Shown in pieces: positions 32,385 through 41,083 of a stretch of DNA of 64,000 bases. Both the position numbers and the translations under genes were made by a program. Below the pieces are notes generated by a model. The model did no database searches. It had not been told where the DNA came from and was given only the letters and a program-made list of their open reading frames with translations. The stretch is taken from contig NZ_JALLAN010000021.1 in NCBI RefSeq assembly GCF_023062595.1, forward strand, positions 1-64,000, given 5' to 3'. The number at the start of each line of letters is the position of its first letter. Position 1 is the first letter of the stretch. Source of the DNA: Arthrobacter rhizosphaerae. GTDB lineage: Bacteria; Actinomycetota; Actinomycetes; Actinomycetales; Micrococcaceae.

Positions 32385-33134
32385 TTACAGCGCAGCATTC
32401 CCTAGTTGCCGCCCAATTCCGCGGGCCGCTGTCTGGAGTGCCGGAACTAGAGCGTGCAGACGCATCTCCTGTAGGGGAACAACGACGCCGAGAGCGGCCA
32501 GGGCGTTCCTTTTCCGGTCAAGAACCGGCACGGCAATACCCCAGGTGTCCGGGTCCACTACCCCGGCCAGCTGTGCGTACCCCTGAAGGTTTGTCTCGGC
32601 CAGGAGCGAACGCATGTCGCGGCGGCTCAGCCGGCCGGAGGGATCCGCGAACTGCTCCAGATACTCCCCTTGAACTCCCTTTGGCTTGAAGGCCATCAGT
32701 GCGACGCCGGCCGATGAGATGTGCACCGGCATTCGTCCCGCAATTTGCGCCCTGTTGGCAACCGATCCCCGGCGGGACAACCTTTCCACAAACAAGACTT
32801 CCCAACCGTCCAGGACCGCCAGGTTCACGTTCTGGTTCAGGACCTGTTGGATGTCCTCCATAAAGGGTAAAGCCGCCTGCCGCAGGACGAGCGCGGGGGA
32901 ATTTCGGTTTACGAGCTCCCATAGACGCAGTCCCAGCCGTACCGAACCGCCGTCGCCCAGGTCCACCAGTCCATGCTGGGCGAGTTGCCGGACCAGCCGG
33001 TGGGCGGTGGTGAGCGGAAGCCCGGAACGCCCGGCAAGCTCTGAAAGCTGCAGCGTGCTCACGCCGTCGGGAAATGCGGCGATGACCCGCACGATGCGGT
33101 CCACCACGGAGTCTCCGGACTCAGAGTTGGCCAC
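32385..33134 (-). CDS. IclR-family regulator of pobA
   Basis: 249 residues from GTG 33134, which has a GGGAGGAGG stretch upstream. The N-terminal winged HTH is DRIVRVIAAFPDG, LSELAGRSGLPLTTAHRLVRQLAQHGLV. The C-terminal IclR effector domain shows LNLAVLDGWEVLFVERL, HISSAGVALMAF and GIAVPVLDRKRNALAALGVVVP. It lies 112 bp upstream of pobA on the same strand, so it is presumably its activator or repressor, with 4-hydroxybenzoate as the likely ligand. The palindrome at 33193-33207 suggests autoregulation. GTG 33182 would be a longer start. Confidence 0.88.
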   Translation of the reverse strand: MANSESGDSVVDRIVRVIAAFPDGVSTLQLSELAGRSGLPLTTAHRLVRQLAQHGLVDLGDGGSVRLGLRLWELVNRNSPALVLRQAALPFMEDIQQVLNQNVNLAVLDGWEVLFVERLSRRGSVANRAQIAGRMPVHISSAGVALMAFKPKGVQGEYLEQFADPSGRLSRRDMRSLLAETNLQGYAQLAGVVDPDTWGIAVPVLDRKRNALAALGVVVPLQEMRLHALVPALQTAARGIGRQLGNAAL

Positions 33135-33192
33135 GGCCTCCCCACCTCCTCCCGGCACGTAGGAGAACTTCCTAAAGTTCACCCAGCAGTGC

Positions 33193-33207
33193 TTCCATTG
33201 AATGGAA
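33193..33207. promoter_or_regulatory. IclR-type operator upstream of the pobA regulator
   Basis: TTCCATT-G-AATGGAA is a perfect palindrome 58 bp upstream of the chosen start of the IclR gene. It matches the pobA-promoter site at 13 of 15 bases, the two differences being compensating. Probably autoregulatory. Confidence 0.62.
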
Positions 33208-33242
33208 ATTCCGCTTTCACCCTACCCCGCGTCAGGCGAAAG

Positions 33243-34406
33243 TCAGAGGGACCGGTTAAGGCTCCGGCGCAGCAGCAAGGAGCCGAGCAGCAACAGCGCA
33301 ATCGCCATCGCCGCAAGCACTCCGAGTTGAGGCAGGATGTCGCCCAACGTGCCTTCGTGCCGCTGGATCTCGGCAAAGGCGTCGTACGCGTACCGGTGTG
33401 GAGTGATGTAGGAGACCGCCCTGAGGGTCTCCGGGAACAGTTCCGGCGGCACCATGCAGCCGCCCAACCCGGCCAGAACCAAGCCGGCCCCGACCCCCAC
33501 GCCCGAAGCGGCGCCGTCGTTGTCCATCACGGAACCGATCACCATGGCCGCCGCCGCTGAAACGGTGCAGAACAATGCCAGAACCATGACTGACAGCGGA
33601 ATACTCCCCCACTGGACGCCGAAGAGCAGCGCAGTCCCAAGCATGATGTAGCCACCTTGCACCAACGCAATCGCGAACCTGCCCAGGGCCTGCCCGCTTG
33701 AAACTGGTGCAGCCAACATCCGCGGAACCACTCCCAGTCGCCTTGCCTGGATCAGGGTGGTGGCACCCGTCAAAGAACTCAAGAACACAAAAAGCAGCAG
33801 CTGCTGGGCTGCTCCAAGGTCGAACTGGCCCAGGCCGCGGAACTCCTGGGCAATTTCACTGGTATCCACCACCTCCACTTTCGGGGCGGAAAGCCTCTGC
33901 GAGGCGGCAGCGAGCGCATCACCCGCCTGCCCTGCCGTCAGGCCGGCCTGGGTGAGGGCGGCGAGCTGTCCACGCTCCACGTTGACCGATTGAATGGCCG
34001 TACGCACCTGTTGCATCACTGCCTGTGCGCCGGACTGGGACCCCATCACCACTTCAATCTCGGCGGGCCGCCCGGCTTCGGAACCACGGGCATCGAACTC
34101 TGCAGCAGCCGTCTCAGAGATGAACAGCCCGACGTCGGTGCTGCCGCGGCTCAGCTCCTGCCGCACAGCATCCGAACCCGCAAAGGTGACATCGACGTCG
34201 GCTGCTTCAAGTTTCGTCTTGACGGCCTCCGCCACTGCCGTTCCCGAACCCGAAATGGCCACCCGCGATTGCCCGGCACCCGCTCCGAACTGTGAGCCGA
34301 TCAGAAGGATCAGCATGAGCGGGAAGATGAACACAAAGAAGATGTTGGACCTGTCCCGCAGGAACCGTTTCAGCTCCACAGCCGCGAGGGCCAGCACTGC
34401 CGTCAT
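33243..34406 (-). CDS. ABC-2 type exporter permease, subunit 2
   Basis: A 387-residue permease of the ABC-2 (YhgE/DrrB-like) class. It has one N-terminal membrane segment (NIFFVFIFPLMLILLIGSQF), a large extracytoplasmic domain to about residue 195, then five hydrophobic segments ending in a basic tail. The ABC-2 signature region is LRAVSYITPHRYAYDAFAEI. The start overlaps the preceding permease stop by four bases. It forms the membrane pore with subunit 1; the substrate may be a drug or lipid and cannot be named. Confidence 0.85.
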   Translation of the reverse strand: MTAVLALAAVELKRFLRDRSNIFFVFIFPLMLILLIGSQFGAGAGQSRVAISGSGTAVAEAVKTKLEAADVDVTFAGSDAVRQELSRGSTDVGLFISETAAAEFDARGSEAGRPAEIEVVMGSQSGAQAVMQQVRTAIQSVNVERGQLAALTQAGLTAGQAGDALAAASQRLSAPKVEVVDTSEIAQEFRGLGQFDLGAAQQLLLFVFLSSLTGATTLIQARRLGVVPRMLAAPVSSGQALGRFAIALVQGGYIMLGTALLFGVQWGSIPLSVMVLALFCTVSAAAAMVIGSVMDNDGAASGVGVGAGLVLAGLGGCMVPPELFPETLRAVSYITPHRYAYDAFAEIQRHEGTLGDILPQLGVLAAMAIALLLLGSLLLRRSLNRSL

Positions 34407-35575
34407 GCCCGCGCCCCCCGGTCCGGAATGATCCTGGCTATAACCAGACAGGCGCCGGCGAACACCAGCATCACCGCGATGGGAGCGCCAACCTCAGGCA
34501 AGCCGCCCCCGCCAGCGGAAATCCCCAGGCCGCGGATGAATGCACCAACCGGATTGATATCCAGAAGGGTCTGCGCGAATCCGGAGCCCTGGATCGGAAA
34601 GAATGCCCCGCCTGCAATACCGAGCACCATCGCCAGGATGGACTGCGCCACGTTGGCCTGTTCAGCGGTCCTGACCATGCGTGCCACGATGAAAGTAAGG
34701 CTCGTTGCCGCGGCCACCACGCTGAGAACCAGCACCCCAACCACCAGCGGGGACCCGAAATCCACTCCAAAAAGCAGCGACCCCGTCACCAGCAACACTC
34801 CGGTGGCTGCCACGCCAAGGATATAGCCGACGGCGGCCTTGGAAGCCACAATGATTCCGTGGCCGAGGGGCATGGACTTCAGCCGCGCCAGGGTGCCTTG
34901 CTCGCGCTCCGCCAGCAGCCCCAGGACTCCGAAACCAACGGTAAACATCAGGAAGAGACCGGCCTGGCCGGCAACCAATGTTCCCTGGAACGAGAGCTGC
35001 TCGTCCGAGGCCCGGCCTTCTTTGAGGGTCAGGGCAGGGGCTCGGGCCGCCGCCTGGTTCCCGATCGCGGCAATTGCTTCCGGGGGCAGTCCGGCCGCAC
35101 CCGCCGCGGCCGCTGCTACGGAAGCGGCGTGCAACTGGTCCACCACTCCAACCACCACAGAAATGAGGACGTCCGTTTCCAGCCCGGCACCGTCGCCCTG
35201 AACCACCTGCACCGTGGGGGATGACCCCGATCTGAGCGAGCTGCCAAAGTCATCAGGGATGATGATTGCCACGTCGGCTGCCCCTGAGCGGGCAGCAGCA
35301 CGGGCGTCATCCGCGGACATCCTGTTGAGGGTAACGTCCACCACCTCCTGGGACTCCATGGTGTCCAGAACGGCTGTGGCGAGCTGGTCGGCGTTGGCAG
35401 CGCTTGCCGCAACTGTCACAGGTTCCAGCCCGGGGTCGTCGCTGCCGAAACCGCCTGTCACAAGGCTCAGCACCCCCATTAAGGCGAGCGGAACAACGAG
35501 TGAAAAAACGAAGACTGATCTATCCCTGACCCGTTGCCTCAGGTCCTTAAGAGTCATGATCCACAGCTGGCGCAT
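34403..35575 (-). CDS. ABC-2 type exporter permease, subunit 1
   Basis: 390 residues, same architecture as its partner: a first membrane segment (VFVFSLVVPLALMGVLSLV), a 180-residue extracytoplasmic domain, and then several spans. LAEREQGTLARLKSMPLGHGII and LDINPVGAFIRGLGI are typical ABC-2 permease loops. Two different permeases with one ATPase indicate a heterodimeric exporter. It starts 1 bp after the ATPase stop region, so the three genes are one operon. Confidence 0.85.
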   Translation of the reverse strand: MRQLWIMTLKDLRQRVRDRSVFVFSLVVPLALMGVLSLVTGGFGSDDPGLEPVTVAASAANADQLATAVLDTMESQEVVDVTLNRMSADDARAAARSGAADVAIIIPDDFGSSLRSGSSPTVQVVQGDGAGLETDVLISVVVGVVDQLHAASVAAAAAGAAGLPPEAIAAIGNQAAARAPALTLKEGRASDEQLSFQGTLVAGQAGLFLMFTVGFGVLGLLAEREQGTLARLKSMPLGHGIIVASKAAVGYILGVAATGVLLVTGSLLFGVDFGSPLVVGVLVLSVVAAATSLTFIVARMVRTAEQANVAQSILAMVLGIAGGAFFPIQGSGFAQTLLDINPVGAFIRGLGISAGGGGLPEVGAPIAVMLVFAGACLVIARIIPDRGARA

Positions 35576-35576
35576 A

Positions 35577-36560
35577 TCAGTCCCGGAGCGCCTTTCCGGT
35601 GAGGTGGAGAAACACGGATTCCAGGTCCGGGCGGGTGATTTCCACAGACGTCACCGACATTCCGGCATTAGCCGCACCAGTGACGATGCCGGCCAATACG
35701 CTGGGGCCATCATGCACGGTCAGCGCGAGGGCCGAACCGTCGCCGTCCACGTGCTGCACTCCTGGGACCAGGCGCAGGGCAGCCGCCGCGGCCGTGGAAT
35801 TTCCGCTGCCATGAAGGTTGATACGGTCCACGCCGCCGGTCAGCTTGATCAGCTGGTCCCGCGTCCCCTCTGCCTGGATGCTGCCCTCGTCGATGATGGC
35901 TATCCGGTCGCAGAGCCGCTCCGCTTCCTCCATGTAATGAGTGGTGTACAGGACGGCCATTCCCTCGGAAGACAAGGCCTCCACAGCTTCGAGGATGGAA
36001 TTCCGGGATTGGGGGTCGACGCCGACGGTCGGCTCATCGAGGATCAGCAGGGTGGGCCGGTGCAGGAGCCCGATGCCGATATTGAGCCGCCGCTTCATTC
36101 CGCCGGAGTAGTTCTTGGTGAGGTCGCCGGCCCGGTCAGCCAGTCCGATAAGCTCCAGCACTTCCTGCGTCCGCCGGGAGAGGTCCTTGCCGTTCAGGCC
36201 CTGGAGCCGGCCGAAGAAGTTCAGGTTTTCCCTCCCTGTCAGGTCGGGATAGATCGCCAGCTCCTGGGGGACGAGGCCGAGATGCCGCTTAGCTGCGGTT
36301 TCGGATGGACCCATACCCATTCCAGCGACCGTAACGGTCCCGGCGTCGGCAGCAATCAGGCCTGCGATCATGGAGATGGTGGTGGTTTTCCCCGCACCGT
36401 TCGGCCCGAGGAGCCCGAAGGTCTCCCCCGGTTGGATGGTAAAGGACACGCCGTCGACGGCGGTCAGCTCCCCATAGCGCTTCACCAGTCCGTGAACCCT
36501 GAGGACTTCAGTCGTTGGTGGTGCACTTTGTCCTGCATCAGTTGGTCCTGCGACGCCCAC
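35577..36560 (-). CDS. ABC-2 type exporter ATPase
   Basis: 327 residues from GTG 36560 (AAAGGGGG upstream). It has Walker A GPNGAGKTTT, LGLVPQELAIYPDLTGRENL as the Q-loop region, signature YSGGMKRRLNIGI, and Walker B LLILDEPTVGVD. The C-terminal part (LRLVPGVQHVDGDGSALAL, DLESVFLHLTGKALRD) matches daunorubicin-resistance-type (DrrA) ATPases. An in-frame start at 36692 would overlap the divergent glutathione peroxidase gene and is rejected. It drives the two downstream permeases. Confidence 0.88.
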   Translation of the reverse strand: MGVAGPTDAGQSAPPTTEVLRVHGLVKRYGELTAVDGVSFTIQPGETFGLLGPNGAGKTTTISMIAGLIAADAGTVTVAGMGMGPSETAAKRHLGLVPQELAIYPDLTGRENLNFFGRLQGLNGKDLSRRTQEVLELIGLADRAGDLTKNYSGGMKRRLNIGIGLLHRPTLLILDEPTVGVDPQSRNSILEAVEALSSEGMAVLYTTHYMEEAERLCDRIAIIDEGSIQAEGTRDQLIKLTGGVDRINLHGSGNSTAAAAALRLVPGVQHVDGDGSALALTVHDGPSVLAGIVTGAANAGMSVTSVEITRPDLESVFLHLTGKALRD

Positions 36561-36685
36561 TCCGGCGGCCCCCTTTAGTCGACGTTCCCAGCCTTCATTA
36601 TCTGACAGGAAACCCTCAGTCTGAGGCCGTAGGCTGGTAGTGGCAACAAGTTTCCGGTAAGACCGACTTTGCGAGGACCAAGACT

Positions 36686-37177
36686 GTGACATCCCTTTAC
36701 TCCATTCCCCTCACCCTGAACGACGGAACCCAGACGGATTTCGGCCGTTTCAAGGGGAACGTGGTGATGGTGGTCAACGTCGCCTCCAACTGCGGATTCA
36801 CTCCCCAGTACACGGGGCTTGAGACGCTCTACGAAAAGTTCAAGGACCGCGGCTTTGAGGTCCTTGGAGTCCCCTGCAACCAGTTCGCCGGCCAGGAACC
36901 TGGCAACGACAGCGAAATCGCCGAGTTCTGCCAGCGGAATTTCGGGGTGACCTTCCCGTTGACCGTGAAGTCGAACGTCCGCGGTAAGGACCAGCATCCG
37001 CTCTACGCGGAGCTGACCAAATTCAAGAGCGGCCTGCTGCCCGGCCTGGTGAAGTGGAACTTCGAGAAGTTCCTGGTAAACCGCGACGGCGAAGTGGTGG
37101 CCCGCTTTGCTCCAACCGTTGAGCCCGATTCAGCTGAGGTCATCGACGCAATCGAGGCTGCCCTCGCCGGAGAATGA
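36686..37177 (+). CDS. Glutathione peroxidase family thiol peroxidase
   Basis: A 163-residue peroxidase of the GPx/BtuE family. VNVASNCGFTPQY carries the peroxidatic Cys36 (Cys in place of Sec). VLGVPCNQFAGQEPG has the conserved Gln plus a second Cys, and KWNFEKFLVNRDGEVV has the catalytic Trp and Asn. Actinobacteria of this group lack glutathione, so thioredoxin or mycothiol/mycoredoxin is the probable reductant. GTG 36686 follows GAGG. Detoxifies hydroperoxides in the cytoplasm. The stop overlaps the next start (ATGA). Confidence 0.9.
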   Translation: MTSLYSIPLTLNDGTQTDFGRFKGNVVMVVNVASNCGFTPQYTGLETLYEKFKDRGFEVLGVPCNQFAGQEPGNDSEIAEFCQRNFGVTFPLTVKSNVRGKDQHPLYAELTKFKSGLLPGLVKWNFEKFLVNRDGEVVARFAPTVEPDSAEVIDAIEAALAGE

Positions 37178-38229
37178 CTGCAAGCACCAGCCCTCGGGAG
37201 CCCAAAGAAACCGGCAAAGCGTTCACTGACTCCGATCTCACCGGGCTGTGGATAGACGGCGACTTCTCACTCGAATACCACGAGGAAACGTCTCCGAGTG
37301 ACGGGTTGATCGCATCTGTCGAGGCCGAACTGGGCGGCTATAGACTTCCTGCGTCGTATGTCGAACTGGCCCGGCTCCACAACGGCGGCGTATTGCACCG
37401 ATGCGTTTACCCCATGGACCTGCCCACAAATTGGGCTGATGACCACATCGTCATCACGGGCCTGTACGCCTTGGGGCGGACAGCGCAATAGTCACTTGTT
37501 GGGCCGCTGGGCTCCACCCATATGGAAAGCGAGTGGGGCTATCCGCGCATCGGCGTTGGTATTGGAGACACCCCCAGCGCCGGTCATGAGCAGATCATGC
37601 TCGACTACCGTTCCTGCGGAAAAAACGGCGAGCCACAGGTGGTGCACGTCGACCAGGAAGCCGGCTATCGCATCACGTTCGTGGCAGAGGATTTCGCCAC
37701 TCTCATCCGCGGGCTTGTGGGCGAGGATGACTACTATTTCGCACAAGACGAGCGCACTGCAGCCATGGTGACGGTGGAGCGGGGAACGCTTTCGCCTATC
37801 GTTGTCAGGGCAGTGGCTGCGGCCTCGGGCAAACTCCCCGGTAGTGCACGGATACTGCGGGCCCTCGCGCGTCAGATCGTCGAGGATAAGGGCAGTTTCG
37901 CGCTGCATGGCGATGAGCAGTCATACGCGATGTACGACCTCATTTTCTGGCTCTATTCTCAGCTGACGAGCGCCCAATCCTTTGAGCACTTTGTGAGAGA
38001 TCCGGAGGGCGCTGGCTCTTACGACGCTCCTTGTTATGAGCTCATGATTGTCTTCAGCCTCACCGACCAACCATACGGTTTTAGTACCGGCGGCTTCTCC
38101 GAGGACTTTCTTCGCCGGTGGTGGGAGGAGCGTGTGGCGTCAGGCGCCATCGCACAGTCCGCTGAAGGGTTCCGGCTGAGCACCGAAGCCGAGCAAACCC
38201 TCCTCGCAGTGGTATCTTCTATCGGTTGA
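37174..38229 (+). pseudogene. SMI1/KNR4 (SUKH)-like gene interrupted by an in-frame TAG
   Basis: Two pieces in the same reading frame together read as one protein of about 351 residues. 37174-37488 encodes FTDSDLTGLWIDGDF and LPASYVELARLHNGGVL, the start of a SUKH domain. After TAG at 37489-37491 the same frame continues SLVGPLGSTHMESEWGYPRIGVGIGDTPSAGHEQIMLDY, the typical second half of that domain. A further C-terminal region of unknown role runs to 38229. Both halves look undamaged apart from the stop. Readings: nonsense mutation, sequencing error, readthrough, or reinitiation at ATG 37522. SUKH proteins include immunity proteins; no toxin gene is adjacent. Confidence 0.7.
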
Positions 38230-38261
38230 TTCCGAGGTATTTACGTATAACTGGAGGTCCC

Positions 38262-38693
38262 GTGTTCAAAGGGTTCAAAGACTTTATTCTTCGCGGCAAT
38301 GTCATCGAACTGTCCATCGCCGTCGTCGTCGGTACGGCGTTCACAGCGCTGGTTGCCGCGTTCACCACCAACATTGTTAACCCGATCATCGCAGCGGCCG
38401 GCGGGGTGCAGACCGAGGGGCTGGGCTTCCCCATCTGGCCGGGAAACGAAAAGACGTTCGTCAACATCGGCGGGGTCCTCACGGCGTTAGTGACATTCCT
38501 GATTACCGCAGCGGTGGTCTATTTCATCTTTGTGGCCCCCATGAACAAAATCAACGCCTTGGTCAAGCAACGCCTTGCCACGGAGGAACCCGAAGAGGAA
38601 CCGATCCCGGCCGACACCGCTCTTCTGGCCGAGATCCGCGATCTGCTGACGAAAATGGCAGAGGCTGACCGCAGCAGAGAGAACTCCCGGTAG
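38262..38693 (+). CDS. mscL: Large-conductance mechanosensitive channel
   Basis: A 143-residue MscL, the emergency release valve that opens on hypo-osmotic shock. FKGFKDFILRGNVIELSIAVVVGTAFTALVAAFTTNIVNPII is the S1 helix plus TM1 pore helix, followed by a short periplasmic loop and TM2 (LVTFLITAAVVYFIFVAPMN). The cytoplasmic tail is acidic (TEEPEEEPIP) and ends in the usual C-terminal coiled helix. GTG 38262 follows TGGAGG; the upstream ATG at 38226 adds residues not found in the family. Confident. Confidence 0.93.
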   Translation: MFKGFKDFILRGNVIELSIAVVVGTAFTALVAAFTTNIVNPIIAAAGGVQTEGLGFPIWPGNEKTFVNIGGVLTALVTFLITAAVVYFIFVAPMNKINALVKQRLATEEPEEEPIPADTALLAEIRDLLTKMAEADRSRENSR

Positions 38694-38798
38694 CCGGCAT
38701 CCATCGGGGCCTGAGGCGGAAGCAAGGGCTGCGGAAGCTTCCACTGATCCTTACCCAGGGGCAATACTGCCGAAACAGCCGGCCGACAGTATGGGCTT

Positions 38799-39683
38799 AT
38801 GAAGCCAAAGGTGAAAGTCCCGCTCCCGGCTGATCTGAGTTGTGAGGTCTGCGGCCAGATGCCCGAACCTACTAAGGCCCGGCTGACGCTGGCCAACATC
38901 GCAGTGATGCTCCCCATCGAACTCCTGGTGCACGCTGCCGTTGTGGAAACCCATCTGCCGTACGTTGCCAAGGTCTTGGTCCTGACCTTCACTGCCACTT
39001 TCCTGGTGATCTGGGTAGCTGAGCCGTCGGCCGCGCGGCTCCTGAAGAAGTGGCTTCACGCTCCCGCCCTCCGCCACCGTAGCCGACTTGTGGAGGCACC
39101 GGCTCTGTGGCGGGCCCGGACCGTACTTCGTGACCAGCCGGGCTCGCTCCAGAAGGTTACCCGTACCCTGGCCAGACTTGACACGAACATCCTCAGCATT
39201 CACGTCCATCCCATCGCCGGCGGCGTGCTCGACGAATTTGTGCTTTCCGCTCCGGGGAACCTGGGAGAAACCGAGATTCTATCGGCATTGCGGGATGCGG
39301 GCGGCCGGCACCCGCACATCTGGCCCACCACCGCCCTGGCTATGGCGGACGGCCAAACCAAAGCCCTCAGCCTGGCCTCCAGAATTGCCGCAAACCCGGC
39401 AGAGCTTCCTTTAGCAGTTGCCGAACTGCTCCGGGCTCATGTGGTCAATACGGGCGACCCTGTCCGAGGAGACACGCCACCTGCAGTAGCTGGAACCGGG
39501 CGTGCGGCTTCCGGATCGCAGGTTACCGGCACTGCTTTGAAGATCCCGACGGCGTGGCATGGGCCGCTTGTTTTCTCCAGGCCTGGGGAACCCTTCACTC
39601 CTGCAGAATCCGCCCGCGCCCATCGGCTTGCCGAATTGGCGGAAATACTGGCCTATGATCGTGCCAAATCGCCTCTGAAGTAG
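38799..39683 (+). CDS. ACT-domain protein with two membrane helices
   Basis: 294 residues of mixed build. After a short Cys-containing start (SCEVCGQMPE), residues about 32-85 form two membrane helices (VMLPIELLVHAAVV and VAKVLVLTFTATFLVIWV) ending in a KKWLH motif. This resembles the membrane segment fused to antibiotic-biosynthesis-monooxygenase domains. Residues about 105-165 are ACT-like: RTVLRDQPGSLQKVTRTLARLDTNILSIHV. The rest is Ala/Pro-rich. A membrane-anchored small-molecule sensor is a reasonable guess; no function is established. ATG 38799. Confidence 0.6.
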   Translation: MKPKVKVPLPADLSCEVCGQMPEPTKARLTLANIAVMLPIELLVHAAVVETHLPYVAKVLVLTFTATFLVIWVAEPSAARLLKKWLHAPALRHRSRLVEAPALWRARTVLRDQPGSLQKVTRTLARLDTNILSIHVHPIAGGVLDEFVLSAPGNLGETEILSALRDAGGRHPHIWPTTALAMADGQTKALSLASRIAANPAELPLAVAELLRAHVVNTGDPVRGDTPPAVAGTGRAASGSQVTGTALKIPTAWHGPLVFSRPGEPFTPAESARAHRLAELAEILAYDRAKSPLK

Positions 39684-39833
39684 TGCTTAAAACATTACTC
39701 CAAACACTTCCGTAACTTGATAAGCATACTTATGATGTACTCAAGGATGCGACGTAGATCGGCCTTACCGGAGCGTGGCACCCTGCAGCGCAACATCTGC
39801 TAGGCAGTTGTGTACAAGGCAGGAGAAAACATC

Positions 39834-40292
39834 ATGGTAAACACCAACCCGACAGGTAGCCGAACAACCATCCAAACGGCAGCAATGGTCGTAGGAGCAG
39901 TCTTCCTGCTTGTGGGTATCCTGGGATTCATTCCGGGTGTAACCACCAACTACGCAGCCCTCGGAATGGCAGGACCCGCCTCGGAGGCGTTGCTCCTGGG
40001 CGTGTTCCAGGTCTCCATCCTCCACAACATCGTCCATCTGCTGTTCGGAGTGGCTGGAATCGTCATGGCGCGCAGTGCCACCCAGGCCCGGAACTATCTG
40101 GTGGGCGGCGGGGCTCTTTACCTGGTTCTTTGGCTGTATGGCCTCCTGGTACCCCACGATTCCACCGCCAACTTCGTACCGTTCAATGACGCCGACGACT
40201 GGCTGCACCTCATTTTGGGACTGGGCATGGTCGCCCTGGGCGTCGTCCTGGCGCGCAGTGTGACAACAACCCGCACCACAGCCCGCGGCTAA
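39834..40292 (+). CDS. DUF4383 membrane protein
   Basis: A 152-residue protein with four hydrophobic segments. The first is TAAMVVGAVFLLVGILGFIPG. The second begins LHNIVHLLFGVAGI, a hallmark of DUF4383, and WLHLILGLGMVALGVVLA closes. ATG 39834 is preceded by AGGAG. Relatives are often stress-induced in actinobacteria; function unknown. It is monocistronic and ends at a very clear terminator. Confidence 0.8.
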   Translation: MVNTNPTGSRTTIQTAAMVVGAVFLLVGILGFIPGVTTNYAALGMAGPASEALLLGVFQVSILHNIVHLLFGVAGIVMARSATQARNYLVGGGALYLVLWLYGLLVPHDSTANFVPFNDADDWLHLILGLGMVALGVVLARSVTTTRTTARG

Positions 40293-40325
40293 AAACAGGT
40301 GCGCCGCTGAAGGTAGTTTTGATCG

Positions 40326-40362
40326 ACCTTGGTGACCGGGAGACCGGCCACCAAGGTTTTTT
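40326..40362 (+). terminator. Rho-independent terminator after the DUF4383 gene
   Basis: ACCTTGGTG (40326-40334) and CACCAAGGT (40349-40357) form the stem, the loop contains a nested ACCGG...CCGG pairing, and T6 (40357-40362) follows. It is the best intrinsic terminator in the window. The 140 bp beyond it, to the GNAT gene at 40502, show nothing further. Confidence 0.9.
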
Positions 40363-40501
40363 AAGCGCGCTGTGTGTCTTTAGACGACGCCGCGCAGATT
40401 CGCGGCTGTTCCCAGGCCGGGATGGTGGGCTACCTCGTCGGGCGGCCCCTTCGACGTCACCGGGGGCTCCGTTGCTGAATTGGGTAATTCACACCGCAAC
40501 C

Positions 40502-40954
40502 TCACCGATGAGGACGTTCAAGCAGAAAGGGTGCAGTCATAAAGCCCTCTGCCGAATAGAGCGCAGCGGCGGCCGCATTCGCGCTCACAGTCACTCGCGG
40601 AACGCCTCGCTCGTCTGACTCGTGGAGCAATGAGCGAACGAGCGCGCTGCCGATCCCGCGCCAGCGGTGTTGCGGAAGCACGTACACGCTCTGAATGTCA
40701 CCTGTGAGGCGAGTTCGATCGTCAATATCGGGAACCCGTTCGAAGAGCACCAGCCACGCCATGCCGACGAGCTCACCGTCAATCTCGGCCACATGGCATA
40801 TTAGTGCCTGCCCTTGGGAACGCATCCAGGCAGAAAGGTCTTCAGCAAACTCTCGCCGCTCGGATTCGGATACCGGGCGGGACAATTGGGCCCAGGCTTC
40901 CTTCAAGGCGGCGAGCCCCGCAATGTCTTCGGGTTGGGCCGATCTAACGATCAT
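40502..40954 (-). CDS. GNAT-family N-acetyltransferase
   Basis: 150 residues from ATG 40954, which follows GGAGG at ideal spacing. IVRSAQPEDIAGLAALKEAWA opens the fold, and SVYVLPQHRWRGIGSALVRSLL holds the acetyl-CoA pyrophosphate loop RWRGIG. VTVSANAAAAALYSAEGFM is motif B. Substrate unknown. An in-frame upstream start at 41002 is not supported by a ribosome binding site. Confidence 0.87.
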   Translation of the reverse strand: MIVRSAQPEDIAGLAALKEAWAQLSRPVSESERREFAEDLSAWMRSQGQALICHVAEIDGELVGMAWLVLFERVPDIDDRTRLTGDIQSVYVLPQHRWRGIGSALVRSLLHESDERGVPRVTVSANAAAAALYSAEGFMTAPFLLERPHR

Positions 40955-41083
40955 GTTGTCCTCCACGTATCGAGCATCGCCGCAACCACCTAGTGACCGC
41001 AAGCCGACCGGCTAACGTGCGGCCCGGGCTTAGATCTTGTGTGCCAGGCGACGCTGATGTAGACCTCAGATAGGAGGTCAGCC

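Noticed and set aside
40363..40501. Gene remnant between the terminator and the GNAT gene
   Set aside because: No frame with a start, ribosome binding site and family likeness; treated as empty intergenic DNA.
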